The notes beneath the pieces were generated by a model. The model was not told the origin of the DNA. It worked only from the letters and a program-made list of their open reading frames with translations, and did not search any database. The translations under genes were made by a program, and so were the position numbers. From Nitrosomonadales bacterium (lineage in GTDB: Bacteria > Pseudomonadota > Gammaproteobacteria > Burkholderiales > Gallionellaceae), in contig JANXWX010000236.1 in assembly GCA_025350915.1 (NCBI GenBank), forward strand, positions 1-35,260: 35,260 nucleotides of DNA. The letters are read 5' to 3'. This document shows, piece after piece, positions 8,810-20,057 of the stretch (the first letter of the stretch is position 1; every line of letters starts with the position of its first letter).

Positions 8810-9373
8810 TCACTCTACCAATTGCAGGCTGCTTATGCGTTCTGACCAATCGCCAGCTCCGTCCTGCACCATTTCTTTTATCTTCACTTCTGATTCAGTA
8901 ATTGAAGTAATTTGACCAAAATTCATGCCTATATAATTACCCACTTTTACCCGATGCAGCTTGCCTTCAGACGAACGAATAATTGCATTACCTAAACTTC
9001 CTTTACGCAGGTAGCCAACCATTTTCATGCTTTCAAGCGGGAACTCTTCCAGCTCCTGCTTTGGGCGAGCAAAGTCGGGCTGATTCAAACCACTGCCAGA
9101 CCCGCCCGCATTTTTCGTTTCCTGCTTACGCGGCTTGAAAGGATCCGGCAATGATGCGTTATTTTCGTAGGGAAAAGGTTCATAGGGTTTAATTTCTGGG
9201 GGCGAATCAACTTGCCCACGCAAGTCTGCACCGGAATCACGCACAAAATCACGCAAATCCTGAAATTCTTCACCACCACATGCTATTAATAAAGCTGCTG
9301 CTAGCACCAGTAAAAATAACCCTCGAACACTATGGAAGTTTATCTGTTTAATTGTGAGAGCACTGTCTCTCAT
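8810..9373 (-). CDS. pilP: Type IV pilus assembly lipoprotein PilP
   Basis: A 187-residue inner-membrane lipoprotein linking the PilMNO platform to the PilQ secretin. The signal ends in a lipobox LLIAC with lipidated C32. A flexible Pro-rich stretch (about 55-95) contains 'SLPDPFKPR', a known PilN/PilO-binding type motif. A beta-sandwich domain (about 108-187) includes 'LESMKMVGYLRKG' and 'VKVGNYIGMNFGQITSITESEV', which are typical of PilP. It overlaps pilO by 4 bases and ends 15 bases before pilQ. Confidence 0.94.
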   Translation of the reverse strand: MRDSALTIKQINFHSVRGLFLLVLAAALLIACGGEEFQDLRDFVRDSGADLRGQVDSPPEIKPYEPFPYENNASLPDPFKPRKQETKNAGGSGSGLNQPDFARPKQELEEFPLESMKMVGYLRKGSLGNAIIRSSEGKLHRVKVGNYIGMNFGQITSITESEVKIKEMVQDGAGDWSERISSLQLVE

Positions 9374-9990
9374 TTTTTAACTCCCGCTGGCTTTTTCTGT
9401 GCCGACAATTCAGCTTCATCAAGATATCTATAAGTCTTTGCTATGGCATCCATATTTAATTGCCCATTTGCTACTGGGCTAATGCTAATTGAGTTTAACG
9501 TAACGATACGCGGCATCATCGAAATATCACTGGCAAACTTGCCAAGATCGTCATAGCTACCAGATACCTTTATCGCAATGGGCTGCTCTGTAAACTCACC
9601 AGTTACCACCTCAGGACTGGGCTTGAATAAATCAAATAGCAATCCACGGCCCAACCCGGCCTGATTAATATCGGTCAGTAACGAAGCCATTTCTGACTTG
9701 GTTGGAAGTTGCTTCAACAACGCGCCAAAAGATTGCTGTGTTTCCAGCAATTGTTTTTTGATCAAATCAAGATTGATGGCTTGTTTCTTTTTTTCCTTGA
9801 AGGAATCTTTTAATTTATTTTCTTCTTCCCGTATTACCGTCAGCCTGTCCCATTCATCCTGCCAATCGAACCAGGCACCTGCGCCTACCACGCTTACCAG
9901 CAAAACAACCATAGCTCCCAATTTAATTGGTAACGACCAACTACCCGGCACCTTGGGGTTAATGTTTTTTAAATCATCCAAAAAACTCAT
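9370..9990 (-). CDS. pilO: Type IV pilus inner-membrane platform protein PilO
   Basis: A 206-residue bitopic protein that pairs with PilN. A short cytoplasmic N-terminus (MSFLDDLKNINPKVPGSWSL) leads to one membrane helix at about 26-43. A charged coiled coil (about 48-90, EEENKLKDSFKEKKK...LLETQQSFGALLKQLP) and a periplasmic ferredoxin-like domain (about 95-190, including VSGSYDDLGKFASDIS) follow. It overlaps pilN and pilP by 4 bases each, consistent with coupled translation. Confidence 0.94.
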   Translation of the reverse strand: MSFLDDLKNINPKVPGSWSLPIKLGAMVVLLVSVVGAGAWFDWQDEWDRLTVIREEENKLKDSFKEKKKQAINLDLIKKQLLETQQSFGALLKQLPTKSEMASLLTDINQAGLGRGLLFDLFKPSPEVVTGEFTEQPIAIKVSGSYDDLGKFASDISMMPRIVTLNSISISPVANGQLNMDAIAKTYRYLDEAELSAQKKPAGVKK

Positions 9991-10643
9991 GATTTCACAT
10001 CACTTTCTGGATTTGCATGAACCAAATCTAAATATTTTGTTCCTAATAACGCCGCAGGAGATCCTTTTACAGCCACAGGTTTGACAGCAGCGGGGGCAGG
10101 CGCAACCTGGCGCAACTCAAAATTGAGTGAAAACTCGCTCAAACGTGTACTGCCCGAGCCCGTAGCATGTATTTCCTCTAGTGTTGGCTTCCCCAACCAG
10201 GGGGAATCTTCAATTGAACGCATCAAAGTTGACACTCGCGCATTTGATTGTGCAAAGCCCACCAAATCGATCTTTTTGCCTGTTTGCCTGAGTGATTTAA
10301 GATACACACCATCCGGTAAAATCCGTAACATTTGATCCAGCAAATGAACCACATCTGAACGCGTGCTCTGTAAATTTTCAACCACGTTTTTTCGAGCCAG
10401 CAATGATTTTGTCTGCTCACGTAATTTTTTGATCTCATCGATCTGTTTATCCAGAATGGCAATCTCTTTCGTCAGATAAGCATTACGCCGCTCCTGATAG
10501 TCGATTTGCGCCATGATCGCGACATGTACTAAACCCACAATAACTGCACCAAGGACGACAGAAATAACACTGAAGGCGATAAACTGTACTTCTTTGGCTT
10601 TTCGTTTTTCAGCCCGATGAGGTAAAAGGTTGATGCGTATCAT
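9987..10643 (-). CDS. pilN: Type IV pilus inner-membrane platform protein PilN
   Basis: A 218-residue partner of PilO. The N-terminus MIRINLLPHRAEKRKAKE is the conserved peptide that docks into PilM. One membrane helix (about 21-45), a coiled coil (about 48-92) and a periplasmic ferredoxin-like fold (about 100-190) follow. The frame opens further upstream to 10676, but the ATG at 10643 is preferred. It gives the family's standard N-terminus, forms an ATGA overlap with the pilM stop and has GGAGG upstream. The unusually long frame upstream lies inside pilM. Confidence 0.94.
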   Translation of the reverse strand: MIRINLLPHRAEKRKAKEVQFIAFSVISVVLGAVIVGLVHVAIMAQIDYQERRNAYLTKEIAILDKQIDEIKKLREQTKSLLARKNVVENLQSTRSDVVHLLDQMLRILPDGVYLKSLRQTGKKIDLVGFAQSNARVSTLMRSIEDSPWLGKPTLEEIHATGSGSTRLSEFSLNFELRQVAPAPAAVKPVAVKGSPAALLGTKYLDLVHANPESDVKS

Positions 10644-11758
10644 GATGGATCGAACCTCCGCAATGCGAGGCCGCATGCAATCATTAATGCGGGTGCGTCA
10701 ACCTGTAATTGACGCGCTTTGATGCGGCTTGAAAGTGTCATTTGAGCGAAAGGATTGGCGACCAGCGTATTGACTTGTGTGCGCGTAGCGACGATATCAT
10801 CCAGCCCCGCCAACGCTGCACAACCGCCGCACAGCACGATATAACTCACCTCGTTGTACTGTGTAGAGGTAAAGAAAAATTGCAATGCCCGGGTAATTTC
10901 TGTCGCAAGATTTTCAAGAAAGGGCCCCAGCACATCACTCTCATAGTTATCCGGCAAACCTCCATTACGTTTGCCCGCGTCCGCCTCTTCCAGCGACAGA
11001 CCAAACCTGGTTTGTATTTGTTGCGTTAATTGCGCGCCCCCAATCTGCTGATCGCGGGTATATACCGACGATCCATTACGCAAGATATTCACATTCATTA
11101 CGTTTTCGCCAATATCGACCAGTGCTACACACTGATCCAGCGCACCATTGGGCAATTGCTCGCGTATTTGTTCAAATGCAGATTCAGCTGCATAGGGTTC
11201 GACATCAACAACGATAGTTTTTAAGCCTGCCATCTGCACTGCCGCTACACGGTCTTCAACGTTTGCTTTGCGTGAAGCGGCAAGCAATACATCAACCTCA
11301 TCAGGACTACCTTGAGACGGGCCCAGTACCTGAAAATCGAGGTTGACCTCTTCAAGTGCAAAAGGAATGTATTGATTAGCCTCAGATTCAACCTGATACT
11401 CCATATCCTCTTCGCGCAATCCTGCAGGCAACAATATTTTTTTACTAATCACTGCTGCGGCTGGTAACGCGACGCTGACATTTTTAACTCTGGTTCCCAA
11501 ACGCTTCCAGGCACGGCGCACCCCTTCGGATACCGCATCCAGATTATTGATATTGCCATCACTCACCGCATCTTTTGGCAGGGATTCAATTGCATATCGT
11601 TCCAGAATGTAAGTTTTCTTGTCGGAAGACTCACTCAACTCCACTATTTTCACTGAAGAAGCACTGATGTCCACCCCGCACAAAGGCGGGGTTTTCGTGT
11701 TCAGAAAATCCAGTGGGATATCAAAATTTCCTTTAATCATTATGGTGTTTAAGGCCAT
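10640..11758 (-). CDS. pilM: Type IV pilus assembly protein PilM (actin-like ATPase)
   Basis: A 372-residue cytoplasmic FtsA/actin-fold protein that binds ATP and the PilN N-terminus. The phosphate-1 loop is GVDISASSVKIVELS (28-42), the phosphate-2 segment is VALVDIGENVMNVNIL and the adenosine motif is YIVLCGGCAALAGL. A 25-residue N-terminal extension precedes the first strand; the in-frame ATG at codon 7 (11740) is an alternative start, and neither has a strong ribosome binding site. It is the first gene of pilMNOPQ and is divergent from ponA, as in many proteobacteria. Confidence 0.95.
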   Translation of the reverse strand: MALNTIMIKGNFDIPLDFLNTKTPPLCGVDISASSVKIVELSESSDKKTYILERYAIESLPKDAVSDGNINNLDAVSEGVRRAWKRLGTRVKNVSVALPAAAVISKKILLPAGLREEDMEYQVESEANQYIPFALEEVNLDFQVLGPSQGSPDEVDVLLAASRKANVEDRVAAVQMAGLKTIVVDVEPYAAESAFEQIREQLPNGALDQCVALVDIGENVMNVNILRNGSSVYTRDQQIGGAQLTQQIQTRFGLSLEEADAGKRNGGLPDNYESDVLGPFLENLATEITRALQFFFTSTQYNEVSYIVLCGGCAALAGLDDIVATRTQVNTLVANPFAQMTLSSRIKARQLQVDAPALMIACGLALRRFDPS

Positions 11759-11777
11759 TTCGTATAAATTGCTTTAA

Positions 11778-11806
11778 ATCCTAGCAATATCCCTCTCTTC
11801 TGTAAA
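11778..11806 (-). promoter_or_regulatory. Candidate sigma-70 promoter of pilMNOPQ
   Basis: TTTACA (11801-11806) and TAGGAT (11778-11783) are 17 bases apart on the minus strand, about 20 bases before pilM. It lies in the 120-base divergent region shared with the penicillin-binding protein gene. Confidence 0.5.
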
Positions 11807-11820
11807 GTCCTTTCTTCTTC

Positions 11821-11849
11821 TTATCTAAAAAGCGTATAGCCGATATAAT
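11821..11849 (+). promoter_or_regulatory. Candidate promoter of the penicillin-binding protein gene
   Basis: A consensus -10 box TATAAT (11844-11849) lies 29 bases before the ATG at 11879. The matching -35 position (TTATCT, 11821-11826) is poor, so an activator may be needed or the call may be wrong. Confidence 0.4.
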
Positions 11850-11878
11850 GTCAAAACTTTAATATTTACCTGAAAAAT

Positions 11879-14184
11879 ATGACTTCACGCTGGTGGTTTT
11901 TTTCCGCTCTTGCAGCCCTCGCGGTGGCGCTTTTACCCTTTTTGCTACTCTCCTTGGCAGCCATGCTGACCTATCCCACCCTTCCATCGCTGGAGATACT
12001 CACGGATTATCGGCCGAATATCCCGTTGCGGGTTTATAGCGCAGAGGGAACATTGATAGGTGAATTCGGCAAGGAACGCCGGGTATTGGTCAAGATTGGA
12101 GACGTCCCCGACCTGATGAAAAAAGCGATTCTGGCTGCTGAAGACGAGCGTTTTTATGAACATGGTGGTGTTGATTATATCGGTGTACTTCGCGCTGCCT
12201 TATCCAACTTTACCTCGGGCGGCGTAAAGCAGGGCGCCAGTACTATTACCATGCAGGTAGCGAGAAATTTTTTCCTGACCAAAGAAAAAACGCTGTCTCG
12301 AAAATTCAATGAAATGATGCTGGCGTTCAAGATTGAACATAATTTATCCAAGGATGAAATATTTGAACTCTACGTGAATCAAATATACCTTGGCCAACGG
12401 GCTTATGGCTTTACCACCGCCGCCCAAATTTATTTTGGCAAGCCGCTAAATCAGCTTAGCGCCGCTGAAACAGCGATGCTTGCCGGCCTGCCCAAGGCGC
12501 CGTCCACCTACAACCCGGTTGCAAACCCAAAACGAGCAAAATTGCGTCAAATGTATGTGCTAAGACGCATGCATGAATTAGGCTTTATCGATGACACCAC
12601 TTTTGAAGCGGCGCAAATAGAACCCATCATTGCCAAACGCAATAGTCATGAATTTGCGGTAAAAGCTGATTACTTATCAGAGATGGTGCGTCAGGTAATG
12701 TATGACCGGTTTCAGGAAGAAGCCTACACCCAGGGCTTTAGCGTATATACAACCATACGGTTACTTGATCAAAAAGCTGCCTATGAGTCATTGCGTAAGG
12801 GTGTTATTGACTATGACAGACGGCATGGATATCGTGGACCTGAAGGTTATATAAATTTAAAAAATAATCAGAGTGAAGAGTTTCTTGAAGAAGCGCTGCA
12901 GGAAGTACAGGATAACGATGACTTGCTTCCCGCCGTAGTTCAATCAGCCAGCCCCAAAAGCATCACTGCGTACATAAAAGGGGGGCAAATTGCCACAATT
13001 ACGGGTGAGGGACTAAAATTTGCCCAGCAAACGCTGGGAGAAAAATTGTCACAAAACCAGCGTATACGGGTCGGCTCGTTGATCCGTTTACAGCAGGACG
13101 CCAAAGGGGATTGGCAAATAGCACAGCTGCCACAGGTTGAGTCTTCATTTGTATCCGACAATCCTCGCGATGGCGCTATTTATTCACTGGTAGGCGGATT
13201 CGACTTTAACCATAACCAGTTCAACCATGTGACACAGGCATGGCGCCAGCCTGGCTCCAGCTTTAAACCGTTTATCTACTCAGCCGCACTCGAAAATGGA
13301 TTTACACCGGCCTCTATCATTAACGATGCGCCTTTGGTGATTGAATCTATCGAAACGGGTAATGAACCCTGGTACCCCAAAAATTACGACGACAAATTTG
13401 AAGGCCCCATGCGCATGCGGCAAGGCTTGATCAAATCGAAAAATCTTGTTTCCATCCGCATCCTGCAAGCCATCGGCCCAGTGTATGCTCGCGACTACAT
13501 AACCAAATTTGGTTTTGACAAGGAAAAGCATGGCGCTTATCTCACCATGGCTTTGGGTGCGGGCTCGGTTACACCGATGCAAATGCTGGGTGCATATTCA
13601 GTGTTTGCAAATGGTGGCTACAAAATTACACCCTATTTCATCCAGCGTATTGAAGATGCTCAGGGGAAAATATTGGAACAAGCCGGGCCCGTTAAAGCCG
13701 GCATGGATGCTGAGCGAGTTATTGACGTTCGCAATGCCTTTACCATGGTCAGCATGATGCAGGATGTCGTGCGGCATGGCACCGGCATTCGCGCGATGGA
13801 ACTAGGCCGTATGGATCTCGCAGGCAAAACAGGCACGACCAGCGACTCACTGGATGCCTGGTTCTGCGGATTTCAGCCAACACTGGTGGCGATCTCCTGG
13901 ATAGGCTTTGATAATCCACGCAGCCTGGGTGACAGGGAAACAGGTGGCGGTGCCGCGCTGCCTATGTGGATGGGATACATGGGCAAAGCCCTTGCTGGTG
14001 TACCCGAAGCCGTTTATACCATGCCGGACAATATGGTTGCTGCACGAATCAACGATAGCGGTCGACGCGACCCGAACGGTAACCGGATGGAATATTTCTA
14101 TAAAGAATTTCTTCCTCCGGAACAATCTGTCATCATAGACCCCGCCTCCAGCCCGGTGGAAACTACAAGTGAACCGCTGTTCTA

Positions 14185-14185
<1 letters not shown>
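11879..14185 (+). CDS. mrcA: Class A penicillin-binding protein 1A
   Basis: A 768-residue bifunctional peptidoglycan synthase (PBP1A, also called ponA). An N-terminal membrane anchor (about 5-31) precedes the GT51 glycosyltransferase domain: AAEDERFYEHGG with catalytic E88, GASTITMQVARNFF and ELYVNQIYLGQRAYG. An OB-fold-like insert of PBP1A type (about 310-430) follows. The transpeptidase domain has the active serine S460 in SSFK (K463), S520-x-N522 and KTG at 650-652. The protein is complete. The stop overlaps the next start as TAATG, so the two are translationally coupled. The start codon lacks a clear ribosome binding site. Confidence 0.96.
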
Positions 14186-15841
<1,656 letters not shown>

Positions 15842-15847
15842 ATTTTT

Positions 15848-15968
15848 ACATGATCAGAACATCATGTGGCTAACACCACAGTCCGCTGTTTTACTCCCTG
15901 AGCGGACGTCTTAACAAGGTTAAGACTTTTGCCCCTGGCTTATCCCCTTTGTCCAGGGGCATTTTTTT
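15848..15968 (+). ncRNA. Candidate small regulatory RNA, Spot 42/ErsA-like position
   Basis: About 121 bases, free of open frames, form a row of hairpins. Hairpin 1 is ACATGAT/ATCATGT (15848-15867). Next is an alternative small stem, GTGG/CCAC. Hairpin 2 is GTCCGCT/AGCGGAC (15881-15907) with a 13-base loop containing ACTCCCT. Hairpin 3 is GTCTTAAC/GTTAAGAC (15908-15926), followed by four T. The last is a GC-rich terminator hairpin with loop TATCCCCTTTG. Two loops carry CUCCC or CCCC, which could pair with Shine-Dalgarno sequences. The RNA would be convergent with engB, the arrangement of Spot 42 (E. coli) and ErsA (Pseudomonas) next to yihA/engB. The primary sequence does not obviously match either. 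Structure is seen; function is inferred. Confidence 0.6.
15931..15968 (+). terminator. Strong intrinsic terminator, plus-strand only
   Basis: GCCCCTGG (15931-15938) pairs with CCAGGGGC (15953-15960), followed by A and seven T. On the minus strand the hairpin is followed by AAAAG, so it cannot end the engB transcript. With no plus-strand protein gene upstream, it points to a plus-strand RNA. Confidence 0.85.
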
Positions 15969-15988
15969 GCCCATCGTTCGCCAGAAGC

Positions 15989-16600
15989 TTAACTGCTTTG
16001 CTCATCACTCGGAGCAAACCATGAAGCAATTTTTGCTTCAGCCTCTTCAAGCCCCAGTTTTTTAAGGCTGGAAAATAACTGCACCGTATAGTTTGGGTAA
16101 TGCTCTTTCAGATAAGCCTTTACCTCAAACAAGGTCTTGGTGGATTGTTGACGACTGAGTTTATCCGATTTGGTAAGCAGGATGTGCACCGGCTTACCTG
16201 TTGGCATAAACCAGTCGAGCATCTGTTCATCCAGTGGCGTCAGCGGATGCCGCGTATCCATTATTACCACCAGCCCGGCGAGTGCCGAGCGTGTCTGCAA
16301 ATATTCGCTCAACAAACCTTCCCAGTGTGCTCGCACATCCGTTGGCACTTTGGCATAGCCATAACCGGGCAAATCCACCAGAAAACGATGATCGCCCAAA
16401 TCAAAATAATTCAAATGCTGGGTGCGTCCCGGCGTCTTGCTGGTATAGGCCAGTCGCACATGATTGGCGAGCGTGTTGATCGCACTCGACTTGCCTGCAT
16501 TAGAACGGCCGGCAAATGCCACTTCCTTGCCGCCATGCAAAGGCAAGGCGTGCAAATCGTTAACAGTGGTAAAGAATTCAGCGCGTGAAAATAATCCCAT
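15989..16600 (-). CDS. engB: Ribosome biogenesis GTPase EngB (YihA/YsxC)
   Basis: A 203-residue TRAFAC-class GTPase needed for late 50S assembly. All G motifs are visible: G1 GRSNAGKS (31-38), G2 TPGRT (56-60), G3 DLPGYG (76-81), G4 TKSD (143-146) and a G5-like SSLKK (177-181). Length is normal. It starts 10 bases after the hemL stop and is the last gene of thiD-thiE-hemL-engB on the minus strand. It is convergent with the candidate small RNA. Confidence 0.96.
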   Translation of the reverse strand: MGLFSRAEFFTTVNDLHALPLHGGKEVAFAGRSNAGKSSAINTLANHVRLAYTSKTPGRTQHLNYFDLGDHRFLVDLPGYGYAKVPTDVRAHWEGLLSEYLQTRSALAGLVVIMDTRHPLTPLDEQMLDWFMPTGKPVHILLTKSDKLSRQQSTKTLFEVKAYLKEHYPNYTVQLFSSLKKLGLEEAEAKIASWFAPSDEQSS

Positions 16601-16610
16601 AATGTATCAG

Positions 16611-17894
16611 TTACCAGGTCGCAAAAATTTTATCGGCTGCAGCAATAGTTGCTGCAATATCTGCCTCGCTGTGTGCAGCCGAAACGAAACCCGCTTCAAA
16701 AGCAGAAGGGGCCAGGTACACGCCCGCGTCTATCATCGCATGGAAGAAGCGGTTGAACGCTTTGGCATCACACGCCATGACTTCGGCATAACAGCTCGGC
16801 ACGGATGCACTGAAATACAAACCAAACATGCCGCCCACAGATTGTGCGCAGAATTTAACCCCGTGTTTTTTTGCACTGGCGCCCAAACCTTCGGTTAATT
16901 GTTTGGCTGTATTTGCCAGCCGCTCATAGAAACCTTTTTCCTGCACCAGCTTCAACGTCGCCATGCCCGCTGCCACCGCGATCGGATTACCTGACAACGT
17001 GCCCGCCTGGTACACCGCACCCAGCGGCGCCAGACATTGCATGATGTCGCGGCGACCGCCGAAAGCTGCTGCCGGCAAACCGCCACCCATCACCTTGCCC
17101 AAGGTTGTCAGATCCGGTTTGATGCCGAAATAGCCCTGCGCGCCCTGCGGGCTGACACGGAAACCGGTCATCACTTCATCCAGTATTAACACCGCACCAT
17201 GATCGGTACACAGCTTGCGCAGCGCACTTAGGAATTCCGGCTTGGGCATGATCAAATTCATATTGCCCGCCACCGGCTCAACAATGACTGCTGCAATTTC
17301 TTTACCCATGTCGGCAAAGGCTTTTTCAAGTCCGGGCACATCGTTGTAATTCAGCACAGTGGTCAGTGCCGCAATTTCTGCAGGCACGCCGGACGAACTG
17401 GGCTGGCCGAAAGTCAGCGCGCCCGAGCCCGCCTTCACCAGCAGGCCATCAGAATGGCCGTGATAACACCCTTCAAATTTGATGATACGGCTGCGTCCAG
17501 TAAAGCCGCGCGCCAAGCGTATTGCGGTCATTGTCGCCTCGGTGCCGGAGCTGACCAGGCGCACCATCTCCATGCTCGGCACCAGCTTCGTCAGCAGGGT
17601 AGCCATATCCAGTTCCGCCGCAGTAGGCGCACCAAAACCCAGCCCCTGCGCCGCCGCATCTTGCACGGCCTTCACCACCTCGGCATGACAATGGCCAACG
17701 ATCATCGGCCCCCATGAACCCACGTAATCGATATAGCGCTTGTCATCCGCATCCCACACATAGGCACCCTGCCCACGTTTGAAAAACAACGGCGTGCCGC
17801 CTACAGATTTGAAAGCGCGCACCGGCGAATTTACGCCGCCGGGGATGATGCGCTGTGATTGATCAAATAATTCCTGATTGTGCGAAGTTGTCAT
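16611..17894 (-). CDS. hemL: Glutamate-1-semialdehyde 2,1-aminomutase
   Basis: A PLP enzyme making 5-aminolevulinate from glutamate-1-semialdehyde (C5 haem pathway). From the ATG at 17894 the protein has 427 residues, one more than E. coli HemL. Conserved parts are [14 protein letters not shown], the [13 protein letters not shown] phosphate-binding stretch, [19 protein letters not shown] and catalytic K267 in TLGKVMGGG. The frame opens to a GTG at 17939 overlapping the thiE stop (GTGA), but the ATG has AGGTAG 9 bases upstream and matches the family N-terminus. It supplies the substrate for HemB nearby. Confidence in function is very high. Confidence 0.97.
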   Translation of the reverse strand: MTTSHNQELFDQSQRIIPGGVNSPVRAFKSVGGTPLFFKRGQGAYVWDADDKRYIDYVGSWGPMIVGHCHAEVVKAVQDAAAQGLGFGAPTAAELDMATLLTKLVPSMEMVRLVSSGTEATMTAIRLARGFTGRSRIIKFEGCYHGHSDGLLVKAGSGALTFGQPSSSGVPAEIAALTTVLNYNDVPGLEKAFADMGKEIAAVIVEPVAGNMNLIMPKPEFLSALRKLCTDHGAVLILDEVMTGFRVSPQGAQGYFGIKPDLTTLGKVMGGGLPAAAFGGRRDIMQCLAPLGAVYQAGTLSGNPIAVAAGMATLKLVQEKGFYERLANTAKQLTEGLGASAKKHGVKFCAQSVGGMFGLYFSASVPSCYAEVMACDAKAFNRFFHAMIDAGVYLAPSAFEAGFVSAAHSEADIAATIAAADKIFATW

Positions 17895-17935
17895 ACCTGT
17901 TTCTACCTGAAAAAGTTCTTGCCTTGAAAAATATT

Positions 17936-18577
17936 TCACTTAAAAAGTTTGTTTAAATTCTTTACTGCCAATTGAATATCCACCGCGTCAAATATAGCTG
18001 AAATAACCGCCAATGCATTTGCACCCGCTGCAACCAAATTCGCACCGTTGCTTGCATCAATGCCGCCGATGACAACGATGGGTACTGGTAACTCAGCATG
18101 CGCATCTCGAAGCAATTCAATTGTCGCCACGGCTGCGTTGGGCTTCACGGTGGACGAATAAAATGCGCCGAAAGCCACATAATCTGCCCCTGCCTGTACC
18201 GCGTCTCGTGCCAACTGCAACTGGTTGTAACACGACACTCCTATCAGCTTGTCCTTGCCCAACAGCACTCTCGCATGTTCAACCGAACCATCTGTTGCGC
18301 CCAGATGTACGCCATCAGCGCTAACGCTTGCCGCCAGTTGCGCATCGTCATTGACGATAAAGATGACGCCATACTCTGTCGTCACTTCGCGCAATGCCAG
18401 AGCCTGAGCCAGACGCAATGGCGCATCTGCAACTTTGTTACGATACTGCAGCACATTTATTCCGGCAACACAGACCAACCGCGCACTGGCTAGCAACGCT
18501 TCGGTATGAATGCTATCCGGGGTGAGTGCGTAAATCCCTTTAATGGCGTGTGACGGTTTCGCCATCTTTTGCGCCAT
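17936..18577 (-). CDS. thiE: Thiamin phosphate synthase
   Basis: A 213-residue TIM-barrel enzyme joining HMP-PP and thiazole phosphate. Recognisable segments are GIYALTPD (14-21), the pyrophosphate/pyrimidine site QYRNK (44-48), VNDDAQLA (75-82), GVHLGATDG (89-97; family 'HLGQxD' with a variant), [13 protein letters not shown] and [10 protein letters not shown]. The frame opens to 18649, but the ATG at 18577 is chosen because GAGG lies 6 bases upstream. It overlaps the end of thiD by 38 bases. An ATG at 18565 is also possible. Follows thiD in one operon. Confidence 0.92.
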   Translation of the reverse strand: MAQKMAKPSHAIKGIYALTPDSIHTEALLASARLVCVAGINVLQYRNKVADAPLRLAQALALREVTTEYGVIFIVNDDAQLAASVSADGVHLGATDGSVEHARVLLGKDKLIGVSCYNQLQLARDAVQAGADYVAFGAFYSSTVKPNAAVATIELLRDAHAELPVPIVVIGGIDASNGANLVAAGANALAVISAIFDAVDIQLAVKNLNKLFK

Positions 18578-19406
18578 CGTCTTCCTCATCTTCCCGCGCC
18601 CAGAACATACGATCCGGAATATGCTGTCCCATACCCGGACGGAAGCCATATTTCAATGCTTCCCAGGTATATTCCTGCGCTTCACGCACAGCGTCTTCCA
18701 TGCTTAATCCATTTGCCAGCAACGCGGCGATCGCGGATGCCAGCGTGCAACCGGAGCCATGATAAATCCCCGGCAAGCGCGGCCAATTGTCAGCACGTAT
18801 CAAGCCGAGTTCGCCATACAGGCTATTGATCACCTTGGGGGTATTTTCATGTGTGCCTGTTATTAATACAAATTCACATCCCAGCTGGATAATGCGCTTG
18901 GCACATTCATTCAAATCGGGGTCATCCTCATCATTATCTTCATCCTGTATCAAACGACGTGCTTCCAGGCTATTGGGCGTCAGAATAGTTGTCTGCGGCA
19001 ACAATAACTCGCGCATCGCATCCAGCATATCTTCGTTGGCCAATTCATCGCCACGGCCCGAACTGAGTACCGGATCAAACACCAGTGGAATATCCGGATA
19101 ATCCGAAATGATTTCAGCAATCACCGCGATATTTTCCACACTGCCCAGCAAGCCTATCTTGAAAGCCGCCACCGGCATATCTTCCAGCACAGTACGCGCC
19201 TGGTTCATCACCAACTCGGCGTCAACCGACTGCACATCGTCCACACCGCTCGTGTCCTGCACTGTAATCGCTGTCACTACCGTCAGCGGATGGCAACCCA
19301 TGCTCGCGATCGTTAATATATCCGCCTGCATGCCCGCGCCAGCACTGGGGTCGGAAGCGGCAAAGGTCAATACGATAGGCGGAATTTCTGGCAGGGTGTC
19401 GGACAT
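18540..19406 (-). CDS. thiD: Hydroxymethylpyrimidine/phosphomethylpyrimidine kinase
   Basis: A 288-residue ribokinase-fold kinase that phosphorylates HMP and HMP-P for thiamin synthesis. Signatures are LTFAASDPSAGAGMQADI (13-30), TAITVQDTSGV (46-56), FDPVLSSGRG and the anion-hole GSGCTLASAIAA. An acidic insert (about 154-164, DEDNDEDDPDLN) and an acidic C-terminal tail ([12 protein letters not shown]) go slightly beyond the usual protein. First gene of thiD-thiE-hemL-engB. Only 51 bases separate it from the divergent rubredoxin gene, too short for a THI (TPP) riboswitch. Confidence 0.93.
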   Translation of the reverse strand: MSDTLPEIPPIVLTFAASDPSAGAGMQADILTIASMGCHPLTVVTAITVQDTSGVDDVQSVDAELVMNQARTVLEDMPVAAFKIGLLGSVENIAVIAEIISDYPDIPLVFDPVLSSGRGDELANEDMLDAMRELLLPQTTILTPNSLEARRLIQDEDNDEDDPDLNECAKRIIQLGCEFVLITGTHENTPKVINSLYGELGLIRADNWPRLPGIYHGSGCTLASAIAALLANGLSMEDAVREAQEYTWEALKYGFRPGMGQHIPDRMFWAREDEEDDGAKDGETVTRH

Positions 19407-19457
19407 CGTTGTAAAATCGCAGATTCAAAGACCGCATTTTAACTGATATCTTCAACC

Positions 19458-19655
19458 ATGACCCAAACACCGAATCCATCCCCTCCGGAATACAAAACCT
19501 ATATGTGCCTGATCTGCGGCTGGCTCTACAATGAAGCCAGCGGCGCGCCCGAAGACGGTATCGCACCCGGCACACTTTGGGAAGATGTACCCATGAACTG
19601 GACTTGCCCGGAATGCGGTGCGCGCAAGGAAGATTTTGAGATGGTGGTCGTCTAG
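19458..19655 (+). CDS. Rubredoxin
   Basis: A 65-residue electron-transfer protein with one Fe(Cys)4 site: C17 and C20 (MCLICGWLY) and C50 and C53 (CPECGA). The aromatic residues and the 'G-x-P-E-D-G-I-x-P-G-T-x-W-E-D-V-P' stretch (28-45) are typical. A short Pro-rich N-terminal extension (1-11) precedes the fold. It is divergent from thiD, as in other betaproteobacteria, and followed 10 bases later by glyoxalase I. Redox partner not visible in the window. Confidence 0.95.
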   Translation: MTQTPNPSPPEYKTYMCLICGWLYNEASGAPEDGIAPGTLWEDVPMNWTCPECGARKEDFEMVVV

Positions 19656-19665
19656 GAACGCACTG

Positions 19666-20052
19666 ATGCGCATACTTCATACCATGCTGCGGGTTGGCAA
19701 TCTGGACCGCGCTATCGCCTTTTATACCGAGGTGCTCGGTATGGAACTGTTGCGTCGCCAGGACTATCCCGGTGGTAAATTTACGCTGGCTTTTGTTGGC
19801 TTTCAGGATGAAGCCGACGGTGCGGTACTTGAACTGACGTACAACTGGGGCGTGGATTCCTACGACCTCGGCAATGCCTACGGTCATATCGCGATCGAAG
19901 TTGAAGATGCCTACAAAGCCTGCGGGCTGGTGCGTGAACGGGGCGGTAAAATTATCAGTGAAGCCGGGCCTATGAAACATGGCTCAACGATACTTGCCTT
20001 TATTGAAGACCCTGACGGTTACAAGATCGAATTTATCCAGCGAAAAAGATAA
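19666..20052 (+). CDS. gloA: Lactoylglutathione lyase (glyoxalase I)
   Basis: A 128-residue metalloenzyme that converts the methylglyoxal-glutathione hemithioacetal to S-lactoylglutathione. From the ATG at 19666 (AGGAA 8 bases upstream) the start is [20 protein letters not shown]. The four metal ligands H5, E56, H74 and E122 fall exactly at the E. coli GlxI positions, so a nickel-type enzyme is expected. The frame opens upstream inside rubredoxin, but that extension is not conserved. It is tail-to-tail with rsmA, 5 bases apart, without a visible terminator. Confidence 0.95.
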   Translation: MRILHTMLRVGNLDRAIAFYTEVLGMELLRRQDYPGGKFTLAFVGFQDEADGAVLELTYNWGVDSYDLGNAYGHIAIEVEDAYKACGLVRERGGKIISEAGPMKHGSTILAFIEDPDGYKIEFIQRKR

Positions 20053-20057
20053 CTCGC

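Noticed and set aside
19407-19457. Possible THI (TPP) riboswitch before thiD
   Set aside because: Only 51 bases separate thiD from rubredoxin, shorter than the aptamer, and the conserved CUGAGA core is absent.
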